64,000 bases of DNA from Pleomorphomonas sp. T1.2MG-36. Lineage in GTDB: Bacteria; Pseudomonadota; Alphaproteobacteria; Rhizobiales; Pleomorphomonadaceae. The notes beneath the pieces were generated by a model. The model saw nothing but the letters and a program-made list of their open reading frames with translations, did no database searches and was not told where the DNA came from. Of this stretch, positions 10,375 to 20,908 are shown piece after piece. The stretch lies in the NCBI RefSeq assembly GCF_950100655.1, contig NZ_CATNLY010000012.1, positions 124,001 to 188,000 on the forward strand. Reading direction: 5' to 3'. How positions within the stretch are numbered: position 1 is the stretch's first letter; each line of letters opens with the position of its first letter. The position numbers and the translations under genes are program-made.

Positions 10375-11730
10375 TCAGCCGAGACGAGCCCACAGAGGCA
10401 ACATGTCGCCATGAGCGCGGCAGAGGTCGTCGACCAGCGACCAGATCTGATCGAGATCGAGCTCGGCGGCCGTATGCGGATCCATCATGGCCGCGTGGTA
10501 GAGATGCTCGCGGTTCTCGGTCATCAGCGCCGCCACCGTCAGTTCCTGGACGTTGACGTTGGTGCGGATCAATGCCGTGAGCTGCGGCGGCAGATCGCCG
10601 ACATAGGTCGGCTGAATGCCCGAGGCATCGACGAGACAAGGCACTTCGGCCGCGCAGTAATCGGGCAGCGAAGTGATGCAACCGTTGTTGCGGACGTTGC
10701 CGTAGATCACCGACGGTTCGCCTGTCCAGACGGAGTTGATGATCTGGGAGGCATACTCGTGGCTCTCTTTCACCTCGACGGTGTCGGAAGCCTTCAGTGC
10801 CTCGAGATCCTTCTCCCAGCGGGCGATCTGCTCGACGCAGCGCTTGGGGTATTCGTCGAGCGGGATGCCGAACTTCTCGATCAGGTCGTCGCGGCCCTCC
10901 TTGATGAACCACGGCGTATACTCGGCGAAATGCTCGGAGCTTTCCGTGACGAAATAGCCGAGCCGCGTCAGCATCTCGTAGCGCACCTTGTTGGGGCAGC
11001 GCGGATTCCAGGTCGACGGCTTGGGATAGCGGCCCTCGCGGTAGCCGCGCACCAGATCGGGATAGAGGTTGCGGTAGCTGCCGTCCGCCTGCCGATGCTC
11101 GAACTTCAGGTAGAAGGCCATGTGGTTGATGCCGGCCGCCCGGTAGCGGATCTCCGAAATCGGAATATCCAGGTCGCGCGCCAGCTCCTCGGCGGTACCC
11201 TGCACCGAATGGCAGAGGCCGACCTGACGGATCTTCGGATACTTGGCTGAAATCGCCCAGGTGTTGATCGCCATGGGATTGACGTACTGGAGCAGCACGG
11301 CGTTCGGGCAGACCTCCATCATGTCGGCGCAGATCGCCCAGAGGTGCGGCACGGTGCGCACGCCGCGCATGATGCCGCCGACACCCAGCGTGTCGGCGAT
11401 GGTCTGGCGCAGGCCGTACTTCTTCGGCACTTCGAAGTCGGTGACCGTGGCCGGCTTGTAGCCGCCGATCTGGAAGGCGACGACGACGAAATCAGCCCCT
11501 TCGAGCGCCTTGCGACGGTCCTTGTAGGTTTCGACCTTTGCCGGCGCATCGAGCAGCTTGACGAGACGGCCGACGACCATTTCGCTTTCCGCGAGACGCT
11601 TCTCGTTGACATCCATCAGGGCGATGGTCGCGCCCTTGAGCGCCGGCCGGTGCAGCACGTCGCCGAGGATGTTCTTCATGAACACCGTCGAACCGGCACC
11701 GATGAAGGTGATCTTGGGATTGGCCACCAT
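10375..11730 (-). CDS. melA: Alpha-galactosidase MelA, glycoside hydrolase family 4
   Basis: It hydrolyses alpha-galactosides such as melibiose in the cytosol, using the NAD+ and Mn2+ dependent redox mechanism of GH4. The protein is 451 aa, the same length as E. coli MelA, and many segments match it closely. The dinucleotide motif is IGAGSTVF (10-17), followed by NPM (151-153). The metal ligands are Cys173 in GLCHSVQ and His203 in GINHMAF, and HFAEYTPWF is also present. GGAGGA lies 9 bases before the ATG. It is the last gene of the agp-like operon, 177 bases after the ATPase gene, and a strong terminator follows. A second GH4 gene opens the same operon, so the cell has two candidate galactosidases. 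Confidence 0.95.
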   Translation of the reverse strand: MVANPKITFIGAGSTVFMKNILGDVLHRPALKGATIALMDVNEKRLAESEMVVGRLVKLLDAPAKVETYKDRRKALEGADFVVVAFQIGGYKPATVTDFEVPKKYGLRQTIADTLGVGGIMRGVRTVPHLWAICADMMEVCPNAVLLQYVNPMAINTWAISAKYPKIRQVGLCHSVQGTAEELARDLDIPISEIRYRAAGINHMAFYLKFEHRQADGSYRNLYPDLVRGYREGRYPKPSTWNPRCPNKVRYEMLTRLGYFVTESSEHFAEYTPWFIKEGRDDLIEKFGIPLDEYPKRCVEQIARWEKDLEALKASDTVEVKESHEYASQIINSVWTGEPSVIYGNVRNNGCITSLPDYCAAEVPCLVDASGIQPTYVGDLPPQLTALIRTNVNVQELTVAALMTENREHLYHAAMMDPHTAAELDLDQIWSLVDDLCRAHGDMLPLWARLG

Positions 11731-11864
11731 TTTTCACTTTCCTCCAGGCAAACAGATTTCCCGCACGAACCGGCGTTGCCGGTCCGCCATCGGGGACAGG
11801 TTGGATGTTTTCTCGTTCGGGAGCCCACCGCTCTCAACGGCTCGCCCCGGTCGGGCTCCGTCGT

Positions 11865-11882
11865 GCTCTCCATAGGGAGAGC
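11865..11882 (-). other. Intercistronic stem-loop between ATPase gene and melA
   Basis: GCTCTCC (11865-11871) and GGAGAGC (11876-11882) form a 7-bp stem. There is no T run, so it is more likely an mRNA processing or stability element than a terminator. Confidence 0.5.
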
Positions 11883-11907
11883 AAAGCGGAGCCCGGAATC
11901 TCGCCGC

Positions 11908-13572
<1,665 letters not shown>

Positions 13573-13583
13573 GGTCGGCTTCC

Positions 13584-14711
13584 TCAATAGGGATCGATGG
13601 CGTCGCGCAGACCGTCGCCAAGTGCGTTGAAGGCGAAGACGGTTGCGAAGACGAAGGCCACGGGGGCAAGTATCCAGGGATACGAGCCGATGGCCGAGTA
13701 GTTGGAGGTATCCTGAAGCATCAGACCCCAGGAGATCAGCGGCGGTTTCACGGCAAAGCCGAGGAATCCGAGGAAGCTCTCCAGCAGCACCACGTTGGGG
13801 ATGGCCAACGTGACGGCAACGATGACGTGGCTCATCACGTTGGGGAAGATGTGCTGGAAGATGATGCGCCGGTCACGGGCACCGATGGCCATGGCCGCAC
13901 GGACGTAGTCGATACGGGCGAGTGCCAGCGTCTTGCCTCGCACCTCACGCGAGAGCTGTGCCCAGCCGAGGGCCGACATCACGAAGATGACGAAGGCGAG
14001 GAACACTGAGGTGGGCGCCGTCACCGGAATCAGCGAAGTGAGCGCGAGATAGAGCGGCAACTGCGGAAAGGCCAGGACCAGTTCGACGAAGCGCTGGACC
14101 CAGATGTCGAAACGGCCGCCGAAATAACCGGAAACCATGCCGACCGTCGTGCCGACCACGGTGATGATCGACACCACGGTGAGCGCGATCATCAGCGATA
14201 TGCGCGAGCCATAGAGGGCGCGCGACAGCACGTCGCGGCCGAACTTGTCGGTGCCGAGGAAATGGACCGCCTTGCCGTCCACGGCGCCGAACAGATGCCG
14301 CTCCGCCGGGATCAGCCACAACAGCCGATATGGCGCACCCTTGACGAAGAAGCCGAGGTAGCGCGGATTGTCATAGTCGGGTCCGATCAGCGGCTGGTAG
14401 GTGATCGGGTCGAGCTCGGCTCCCTCGACCATCGGATAGATGCGGGGTGCGAACGCCCAACCGCCGTCCTTGTCGGTGAAGGAGATGGTCTCCGGTTGCG
14501 AGTAGCCGACGTCTGTGAACTTCGGATCGACCGGCGACAAAAAGTCGGCGAACAAGGCGATGAACACCAGCAGGATGACCATGACAAGGCCGGCCATGCC
14601 GGTCCAGGAGCGCTTGAGGCGCCGCCAGACCAGGGCGACATAACTTTCGCTGCCGTGCTTCTCGACGATTTCGCCGGTGCCGTTCAGGGTGGTTTCGCCA
14701 GGAACAAGCAT
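13584..14711 (-). CDS. agpC: ABC transporter permease, DppC family
   Basis: This inner-membrane channel subunit is 375 aa with about six membrane helices. The first helix spans about residues 38-58 and the rest start near 172. The motif GTDKFGRDVLSR (153-164) and the EAA-like loop AAMAIGARDRRIIFQHIFPNV mark the DppC/OppC family. The stretch between helix 1 and the GTD motif is about 90 residues, roughly 60 longer than in E. coli DppC. This predicts an enlarged periplasmic loop, perhaps matching the unusually long binding protein. Its ATG overlaps the agpB stop by one base, and GGAGGA precedes it. It is translationally coupled with agpB and agpD. Confidence 0.9.
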   Translation of the reverse strand: MLVPGETTLNGTGEIVEKHGSESYVALVWRRLKRSWTGMAGLVMVILLVFIALFADFLSPVDPKFTDVGYSQPETISFTDKDGGWAFAPRIYPMVEGAELDPITYQPLIGPDYDNPRYLGFFVKGAPYRLLWLIPAERHLFGAVDGKAVHFLGTDKFGRDVLSRALYGSRISLMIALTVVSIITVVGTTVGMVSGYFGGRFDIWVQRFVELVLAFPQLPLYLALTSLIPVTAPTSVFLAFVIFVMSALGWAQLSREVRGKTLALARIDYVRAAMAIGARDRRIIFQHIFPNVMSHVIVAVTLAIPNVVLLESFLGFLGFAVKPPLISWGLMLQDTSNYSAIGSYPWILAPVAFVFATVFAFNALGDGLRDAIDPY

Positions 14712-15721
14712 CAGTTGGCTCCTCCACCAAGGCGGATGCGGGGGTCGAGAAGGGCGAGCAGGATATCGGCGATGATGTTGCCGATGATCAAGGTGGCGGA
14801 AAGCACGAGCATGAAGGTGGCCGTGACGTAGACGTCGCCAACGGCCATCGATCCGACAATGGCCGGCCCGACGGTGGGAAGGGCGAAGATGATGGCGGTT
14901 TCGATCTCGCCGGTCAGCATGTAGGGCAGCACCACGCCCTGGTACATGACGAGGGGATGCAGCGCATTGGGCACGGCGTGGCGCAGGATCACGGCGCCTT
15001 CCGATAGGCCCTTGGCCCTCGCCGTCTCGACATACTGGGCGTTGAGCGTGTCGAGCAGGTTACCGCGCATCACCCGCATGTTGTAGGCGAGGCCGCCAAA
15101 GGTGGCTATCGCCACAACCGGCCAGACATGCTGCACGAGATTGACGAACTTGCCCCATGACCAAGGCGCGCCGCCGTATCTCGGCGAGAAGAAGCTGTTG
15201 ATCTCATTGACGTTGAAATGGAACACCATGATGTAGACGATAACCAGCGCCATCAGGAATCGTGGAACCGTCATCCCGAGGAAGGATATGAACGACAGGA
15301 GACTGTCGATCCAGGAATACTGCTTGGTCGCCGCGATGATGCCGAAGGATATGCCTATGACGGAGGCCAACAGATGGCACGTCAGCGCCAGCAACAGCGT
15401 TCGGGGCAAGCGCTCGGCCACGACATCGGCCACGGGGCGATTGTAGAAGAAGCTGCGGCCGAAATCGCCTTCCGTGACCATGCCGACGATCCAGTTGACG
15501 TACTGGACCGGGATCGGCTTATCGAGGCCGTGGGCGACGGCGTAGGCCTTGGCCTGCGCGTCGGCTTCCTCGAAGGAGGCGCCACCCTGGTTGATCAGCT
15601 GCGATCGGATGAAGTCGCTGTAGTCGCCGGGAGGGGCCTGGATGATGGCGAACGTGACCACGCTCAGGATGAAGAGAACCGGGATCGCCGAGGCGATGCG
15701 GATGAGCAAGAAGCGGAACAT
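14711..15721 (-). CDS. agpB: ABC transporter permease, DppB family
   Basis: This partner inner-membrane subunit of 336 aa begins MFRFLLIRIASAIPVLF, the typical N-terminal helix of DppB/OppB proteins. It contains LDKPIPVQYVNWI and the signature loop TARAKGLSEGAVILRHAVPNA. Large periplasmic segment between helices 1 and 2, about six helices in all. AGGAAG lies 10 bases before the ATG. It is the third gene of the operon and follows the binding-protein gene after 318 bases that contain a strong stem-loop. Confidence 0.92.
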   Translation of the reverse strand: MFRFLLIRIASAIPVLFILSVVTFAIIQAPPGDYSDFIRSQLINQGGASFEEADAQAKAYAVAHGLDKPIPVQYVNWIVGMVTEGDFGRSFFYNRPVADVVAERLPRTLLLALTCHLLASVIGISFGIIAATKQYSWIDSLLSFISFLGMTVPRFLMALVIVYIMVFHFNVNEINSFFSPRYGGAPWSWGKFVNLVQHVWPVVAIATFGGLAYNMRVMRGNLLDTLNAQYVETARAKGLSEGAVILRHAVPNALHPLVMYQGVVLPYMLTGEIETAIIFALPTVGPAIVGSMAVGDVYVTATFMLVLSATLIIGNIIADILLALLDPRIRLGGGAN

Positions 15722-16039
15722 GGATCTGAGACTTCCTGACTCTTTGTCATGGATTTTGAAGGACCCGTCTCTCGCAAAACGGGCTGGCTTGGATCGCCAT
15801 CGGCCGGCGGCCGGTGATGGCTGGAGATCTTAGGCTCCCTCGGACTCCCGGACAATTCTGCGGAGGTCTCGGAAGAAGTGTCCCGGCGGCGGGGGGCACC
15901 GCCGGGACGCTGCAGCATCCGCCGATCGGGTTGACCCAATCGACAATCGGCTGCTCAGCCAAGGACTCTGAAGCACTCTCTTGGTGCCGACCAGATATTC
16001 ATCTGGTCGGCGAATGCTCGGACCGTTCGAGTGGGAAGA
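15722..16039 (-). other. agpA-agpB intercistronic region with strong stem-loop
   Basis: No gene is visible in these 318 bases. GTCCCGGCGG (15880-15889) and CCGCCGGGAC (15899-15908) form a perfect 10-bp stem with a 9-base loop and no T run. Such hairpins after binding-protein genes commonly stabilise the upstream message and lower permease expression. That role is inferred here. Confidence 0.6.
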
Positions 16040-18118
16040 TTACTCGGCGGGGCCCTTCTCACCCGGCTTACCGGGCAGGGAGTCCTTGGCCAGCTCGTAG
16101 TCGCCCTGCTTGTCGGCGGGGACGTAGAGGCGTTCACGGAGAACCGTGTCTTCAGCCCAGTTGAACATGAAGATCGGGGTTCCCGGGGGAACGTTGGCAA
16201 AGCGCTTGTTGATGATCAGAGCACCGGGGTACTCGGTCAGGCCGACGCTGTTCACGTTGGTCGTCGCGACCTTGTTGTACTCTTTCATCAGGTTGGCGCG
16301 TTCGGTCACGTCCTGGGTGGCGATGAACTTGTTGACGATGTCGACGAGCTGCTGCTCGAAGGGCATCAGATCAAGCTGTCCGCTTTCCGGGGCGCGATGG
16401 AACCACGAGGTCTTCGGGCCGACAGGCGCGAGTTGCTCGGTGTTCTGCACGACGGCCGTCAGTTCCGGACCATGCCGGTTGATCGTCCAGTCGAACTTGC
16501 CGCCGTAGTTGGCGTTGTCGCGCTGCTTGCCGTCGAGGGCGTTCAGGACGACGCGCAGACCGAGCTTCTCCATCTGACCGATCACGCCTTCGGCGAGGTT
16601 CTTGTCGGTGGAGTAGTCGGCGCTGACCAGCAGCGTGATCTCGACGTCCTTGCCCTTCATCGGGCCGTCCGTGTAGTTCACGACGCCGTTGCCGTCGGTG
16701 TCCTTGAGACCGGCAGCCTCAAGCTCCTTCTTGGCCCCGTCGAGATCGAAGGGATAGTAGAAGGTGCTCTCGCGGTCATAGAAGCTCGAACCTGACGAGA
16801 TGCCGCCCGGATAGATGGCCGTGAACGGCCCCTTCACCAGCGCCTCGCCGAGCTTCTGCCGGTCGAGACCCATGGTCACGGCCTTGCGGAAGTGCTCGTT
16901 GCGGTTCAGATCGCGCACTGCCTGGCCACGTTCATCCGGACCACCCCAGCCGTTGGCCGAGAAGTTCATGTAGAGGTTGTAGCCGATGAGACGCGGGCCG
17001 AACTCGAGGCGAGCCGGAGCGGTAGGCTGGGCGGCGCGCTTGAGCGACTCGACGAAGTTCTCGGGCTGCTCGAGGTTGGAGATGTCGCCGGAGCCGGCCA
17101 CGGCCTGCACGTCGCGGTCCGCCCAGGTCGACAGCTTGAAGTGGACTTCGTCGAGATACGGCAGCTGATTGCCCTTCTCGTCGACCTTCCAGTAGTAGGG
17201 ATTGCGACGCAGGACGATGATGTCATCCGGACGGTAAAGAACCGGCGACCACGCACCCATCACCGGCCAATTCAGGAAATCCGGCGGGAAGGCGTTCTTG
17301 TACTGCTCATAGGTATTCTTGGAATACTTGGGATGCTGCGGCTTCAGCATGTGAGCGGGGCCGGGGCAAAATGTGCCGTAGGCCATGTTGTAAAGGTACT
17401 GCTTGGGGAAGGCGTCCTTGAACGTCCACTCGATCGTGTAGTCGTCGATCGCCTTCAGCGTCGTGCCCGCGCCGAAGGTTTCGGCCGTGGCGCCGTTGGT
17501 CGGCGAAACGTTCGGATCGAGGACGTTGTCCTCCCAGTAGAACATGACGTCTTCGGAGGTGAAGGGCACGCCATCCGACCACTTGGCACCCTCGATGAGG
17601 TGCATGGTCAGCTTGTGACCGTCTTCGGACCACTCCCAGCTCTTGGCGAGGTTCGGAAGCGGCTCCATGTCCTCGGCCTTGATCTGGAACAGCTGCGCGG
17701 TACGCGTCAGACACTCGTACATGCCGATGTCGATACCACCCCAGCCCTGCACCTGTCCGGCCTGGTAGTTCCAGCCCTCGGGACGACCGCCAATGACATG
17801 GCGAAGCGCATCGCCGTAGACACCGATGCCGTCGGGCATGTTGCTTGTCTTGAAGACGAGCGGCTCTTTCGGCAGACGGTCCTTGACCGGCGGAAGGCGT
17901 CCCTTGTCGACGAAGTTCTTGGTGATGTACTCGGGCTCACTATAGGACGGCAGAGCCTTGTACTCGTAGAGGTCGCTGCGCCCGACGTAGTTGACCTTGC
18001 CTTGCCCCTGGAATACCGGTGCCTGCGGCACGGCAGTCAGCTCAGATGCAAACGCGGCCGTCGCAAAGAACGACGCGCCGAGCATCAAAGCCGACGTGAA
18101 TTTCATCCGATAAGTCAT
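16040..18118 (-). CDS. agpA: Periplasmic solute-binding protein, family 5, predicted alpha-galactoside binding
   Basis: The secreted binding protein captures the substrate in the periplasm and delivers it to AgpBC. Residues 1-24 form a clear signal peptide (MTYRMKFTSALMLGASFFA, then TAAFA). The body shows family-5 features such as LAKSWEWSEDGHKLTMHL, GVPFTSEDVMFYWED and the C-terminal domain with FRKAVTMGLDRQKLGEAL. At 692 aa it is well above the 500-550 aa usual for peptide-binding relatives. The Sinorhizobium AgpA protein is also of this family and binds melibiose and raffinose. The ATG at 18118 has GGAGG 10 bases upstream. The GH4 genes on both sides of the cluster make galactoside the best guess. 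Oligopeptide is the alternative. Confidence 0.87.
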   Translation of the reverse strand: MTYRMKFTSALMLGASFFATAAFASELTAVPQAPVFQGQGKVNYVGRSDLYEYKALPSYSEPEYITKNFVDKGRLPPVKDRLPKEPLVFKTSNMPDGIGVYGDALRHVIGGRPEGWNYQAGQVQGWGGIDIGMYECLTRTAQLFQIKAEDMEPLPNLAKSWEWSEDGHKLTMHLIEGAKWSDGVPFTSEDVMFYWEDNVLDPNVSPTNGATAETFGAGTTLKAIDDYTIEWTFKDAFPKQYLYNMAYGTFCPGPAHMLKPQHPKYSKNTYEQYKNAFPPDFLNWPVMGAWSPVLYRPDDIIVLRRNPYYWKVDEKGNQLPYLDEVHFKLSTWADRDVQAVAGSGDISNLEQPENFVESLKRAAQPTAPARLEFGPRLIGYNLYMNFSANGWGGPDERGQAVRDLNRNEHFRKAVTMGLDRQKLGEALVKGPFTAIYPGGISSGSSFYDRESTFYYPFDLDGAKKELEAAGLKDTDGNGVVNYTDGPMKGKDVEITLLVSADYSTDKNLAEGVIGQMEKLGLRVVLNALDGKQRDNANYGGKFDWTINRHGPELTAVVQNTEQLAPVGPKTSWFHRAPESGQLDLMPFEQQLVDIVNKFIATQDVTERANLMKEYNKVATTNVNSVGLTEYPGALIINKRFANVPPGTPIFMFNWAEDTVLRERLYVPADKQGDYELAKDSLPGKPGEKGPAE

Positions 18119-18217
18119 TCCGTCATGTCCTCCCTCGGAAAACCGGCCACCGGCGGAAGCCGGCGGACGACCAATGCGATGGGCAGCGTCGGAACGCATC
18201 CCCCCGCTTCTCTTCCC

Positions 18218-18309
18218 AAGCCGACCGGCTTCCTCATATGGCTGGTCGGCTTCCCCAATGCGGCGGCCCATGGTGCCTGCCGCGTCCGGCGCGGTTGCCC
18301 ACGCCGGAC
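18218..18309 (-). other. Tandem stem-loops between the GH4 gene and agpA
   Basis: Hairpin one pairs 18218-18229 with 18241-18252, 12 bp including one G-U pair, around AAGCCGACC/GGTCGGCTT. Hairpin two pairs GTCCGGCG (18284-18291) with CGCCGGAC (18302-18309). Neither has a T run. They lie in the 214-base gap and probably act on mRNA processing or relative expression. Confidence 0.5.
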
Positions 18310-18332
18310 AATTGTTGAAGGCGTGCGGTCGC

Positions 18333-19793
18333 TCAGACCTTGGTGCGCGCCTTCTCTTCGCGAATTTCGTCGATGCCGCGCGCCTCGCGACGGGCCGCTC
18401 CCTGCCAGTCGCGGGTCTTGACGGTCGACTTGGCGACCCTCTCCTTGGCCGCGTCGATGGCATGGGCATATTGCGGCAACCAGCGCGCCTGGGCGACCAG
18501 CATTTCGTCCACCATCGCCCATACTTCGTCAGGCGTGCAGATGGCGCCGACCAGCGGATCGTGCAGCACGGCGAGCTTCAACAGATCGACGTCGCCCGTC
18601 ACCGCCGCATGGACCGACATGCGCTGCACATTGATCGACGACAGGCAGGTCGCCGCACAGGCTTCCGGCAACGTGATGCCGGCCACCATGTTGATGCCGA
18701 AGCGATCGACAAAGCCCGGCGACTCGATGATGCAATCGTCCGGCAGGTTGGTGATGACGCCGCGGTTCTTCTGATTGAAGTGACCGCGATAGATCCGGCC
18801 GGTTTCCAGAGCTTCGATGATGTGGCTGGCGTGCTCGCTCGAACGCCGCTTCGGATCGATCTTTTCCTCGGCTTCCTTCAGGAACTCGGGGAACTCCGTC
18901 TCGAACCAGTTGCGCTGTTCGGTGGTGAAACGCAGATAGCCGCCCGTCTCGCCATGAATCCAGTCGGACATGTCGATCCAGTTCATGATCTCGCCGGGCC
19001 GCTTGCGGTACCACGGCAGGTACTCGGACAGATGGCCGTTACTTTCAGTGGAGTAGACGCCGAAGCGCTTCAGCACGTCGATGCGGACCTTCTCCTGCTT
19101 GGAGAAGACGGGATGCGCCTCGAAGGCGGCGACGATCTCGTCCTTGGACACCTTGCGGCCACGGACGCGGACGTCGACGTACCAGGTCTGATGGTTGATG
19201 CCCGAGCAGATGTAGTCCACCTCGTCGTGACCGACGCCGAAGATGTCGGCGATCTGCTCGCCGCCATGTTGCACGCCATGACAAAGGCCAATGGTGTCGA
19301 CCTTGCCATATTCGATGGCCGCCCAGGTGTTCATGGCCATGGGGTTGGCGTAATTCAAGAACTTGGCGCCGGGCTCGGCAACTTCGCGGATATCCTTGCA
19401 GAAATCGAGGATCGCCGGGATATTGCGCTGCCCGTAGAGGATGCCGCCGGCGCAGATCGTGTCGCCGACGCACTGGTCGACACCGTACTTGAGGGGAATG
19501 CGGATATCGTCCTGATAGGCGTCGAGACCGCCGACGCGGACGCAGGAAATCACATAGCGCGCCCCTTCGAGAGCCTTGCGGCGGTCGGTGGTCGCGGTAA
19601 CCTTGGCCGGGAGCTTGTTGACTTCGACGATCTTTCTCAGGATCGTCGCGATCATCGTCAGATTGTGCTCGGAAATGTCGGTCAGCGCGAACTCGACATC
19701 GGCAAACTCCGGTACGCACAGAATGTCGGTAAAGAGCTTCTTGGTGAAGCCGACGCTTCCAGCGCCGATGATCGCAACTTTGAAGGCTGCCAT
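18333..19793 (-). CDS. Glycoside hydrolase family 4 enzyme, predicted alpha-galactosidase
   Basis: This cytosolic GH4 protein of 486 aa is clearly distinct from the MelA at the other end of the operon. It has the dinucleotide motif IIGAGSVGFT (8-17), NPM (150-152), the metal ligands Cys171 in GLCHGVQ and His201 in GINHQTW, and HLSEYLPWY. All GH4 catalytic features are therefore present. The last 35 residues are charged and look like a short extension. The start at 19793 has GAGGA 5 bases upstream. The frame remains open further but lacks a start signal. As the first gene of the operon, divergent from an AraC regulator, it is probably an AgaL-like galactosidase. Specificity for another alpha-hexoside or galacturonide is possible. 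Confidence 0.87.
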   Translation of the reverse strand: MAAFKVAIIGAGSVGFTKKLFTDILCVPEFADVEFALTDISEHNLTMIATILRKIVEVNKLPAKVTATTDRRKALEGARYVISCVRVGGLDAYQDDIRIPLKYGVDQCVGDTICAGGILYGQRNIPAILDFCKDIREVAEPGAKFLNYANPMAMNTWAAIEYGKVDTIGLCHGVQHGGEQIADIFGVGHDEVDYICSGINHQTWYVDVRVRGRKVSKDEIVAAFEAHPVFSKQEKVRIDVLKRFGVYSTESNGHLSEYLPWYRKRPGEIMNWIDMSDWIHGETGGYLRFTTEQRNWFETEFPEFLKEAEEKIDPKRRSSEHASHIIEALETGRIYRGHFNQKNRGVITNLPDDCIIESPGFVDRFGINMVAGITLPEACAATCLSSINVQRMSVHAAVTGDVDLLKLAVLHDPLVGAICTPDEVWAMVDEMLVAQARWLPQYAHAIDAAKERVAKSTVKTRDWQGAARREARGIDEIREEKARTKV

Positions 19794-19861
19794 GCTGTCC
19801 TCGTTCACTCGCCTAAATCGATCGGGGAAAGGATACTTCCAGACAATACAATGCCGCTGCA

Positions 19862-19881
19862 CAACAGACACTGTCGTGTTG
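19862..19881. promoter_or_regulatory. Candidate operator in the divergent promoter region
   Basis: CAACAGACA (19862-19870) and TGTCGTGTTG (19872-19881) form an almost perfect inverted repeat around one C, with one unpaired base. It lies midway between the GH4 start (19793) and the araC-family start (19993). Recognition by that regulator is inference only. Confidence 0.4.
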
Positions 19882-19992
19882 CGCCTCATATCTTGTCCTG
19901 GGGGAAGTCCCTGGGTCCGTCCGTTCCGTTCTTCTTGTTGGCTGCATTAAGACGTAATATGGCTGCTAAGGCCAGACGAGGATTGTGCTTCG

Positions 19993-20892
19993 ATGGGTAA
20001 TTCCGTGCTCGACAAACTGCGACAAAACGGCCCGGGAATGACGACAATGTCATTGCCGCGGGGGCGCAATCTGCTCCACACGATGCCGACCAGTACCGGC
20101 TATGATATTCAAACTTCAAAGGAATATTCCTGGGACGGACGCAAACGCGGGCAGACGCCATTCACGGTTCTCCAGCACACAATTTCGGGGCATGGAAATT
20201 TGCGCTACGAGGACAAGCACTATCGCATCGGCGAGGGCGAGGCGATGCTGGTGCTCGTGCCGCATAACCATCGCTACTGGCTGGAGGACGGCGGACGCTG
20301 GGAATTCTTCTGGATTTCCATGAACGGCGAGGAGGCGCTGAGACTGCACAGATCGGTCATGGCCGTAACCGGGCCCGTGCTTCACCTGAAGCCGCGCACG
20401 GTGGAGACGCTGGCCGACTGCTGCCTCCGGATGATGGAAGGCGAAGGCGAAACGCCGGGCGCCGCATCGGCCCTAGCCTACCGCGCCGCCATGGCGCTTT
20501 ACGACGACGTCTTCGCCGGCACCTATTCGGACGCAACCCAGGCAAGCCCGATGGCGCCGGTGATCCGGCACATCCTCAACAATCTGCAGAGCGACTTGTC
20601 GGTCGATGAGCTGGCCGGCGTCGCAGGCCTCAGCCGCGCTCATTTCAGCCGCGTCTTCACCGCCACCGAGGGGCGGCCACCATCGGAATACGTCCTCGCC
20701 GAACGAATGCGCCGCGCTGCCAAGCTACTGGCCGTCAATACGGAGATCTCGGTGAAGGAAGTCGCGACCCTGACCGGATTCTCCGACCCCAACTACTTCT
20801 CGAAGGTGTTCCGCCGCTTCTTCGGGGCCAGCCCAACCGAGTTCCGCACCACCGGCATGTACGCCACGCAAACCATCGGCACGGACAGGTAA
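19993..20892 (+). CDS. AraC-family transcriptional regulator, predicted activator of the galactoside operon
   Basis: The 299-aa protein has an N-terminal cupin-like effector domain (about 20-150, with GEGEAMLVLVPHNHRYWLEDGG) and a C-terminal AraC DNA-binding domain (about 190-290). The first helix-turn-helix contains LSVDELAGVAGLSRAHFSRVF. The second ends in ISVKEVATLTGFSDPNYFSKVF, followed by RFFGASPTEFR. It is transcribed divergently from the GH4-agp-melA operon across 199 bases, the usual arrangement for a local sugar-responsive activator. A related AraC protein (AgpT) controls the agp genes of Sinorhizobium. It ends 16 bases from the convergent puuD gene. Confidence 0.92.
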   Translation: MGNSVLDKLRQNGPGMTTMSLPRGRNLLHTMPTSTGYDIQTSKEYSWDGRKRGQTPFTVLQHTISGHGNLRYEDKHYRIGEGEAMLVLVPHNHRYWLEDGGRWEFFWISMNGEEALRLHRSVMAVTGPVLHLKPRTVETLADCCLRMMEGEGETPGAASALAYRAAMALYDDVFAGTYSDATQASPMAPVIRHILNNLQSDLSVDELAGVAGLSRAHFSRVFTATEGRPPSEYVLAERMRRAAKLLAVNTEISVKEVATLTGFSDPNYFSKVFRRFFGASPTEFRTTGMYATQTIGTDR

Positions 20893-20908
20893 GCCGATTC
20901 GCCGGCCG

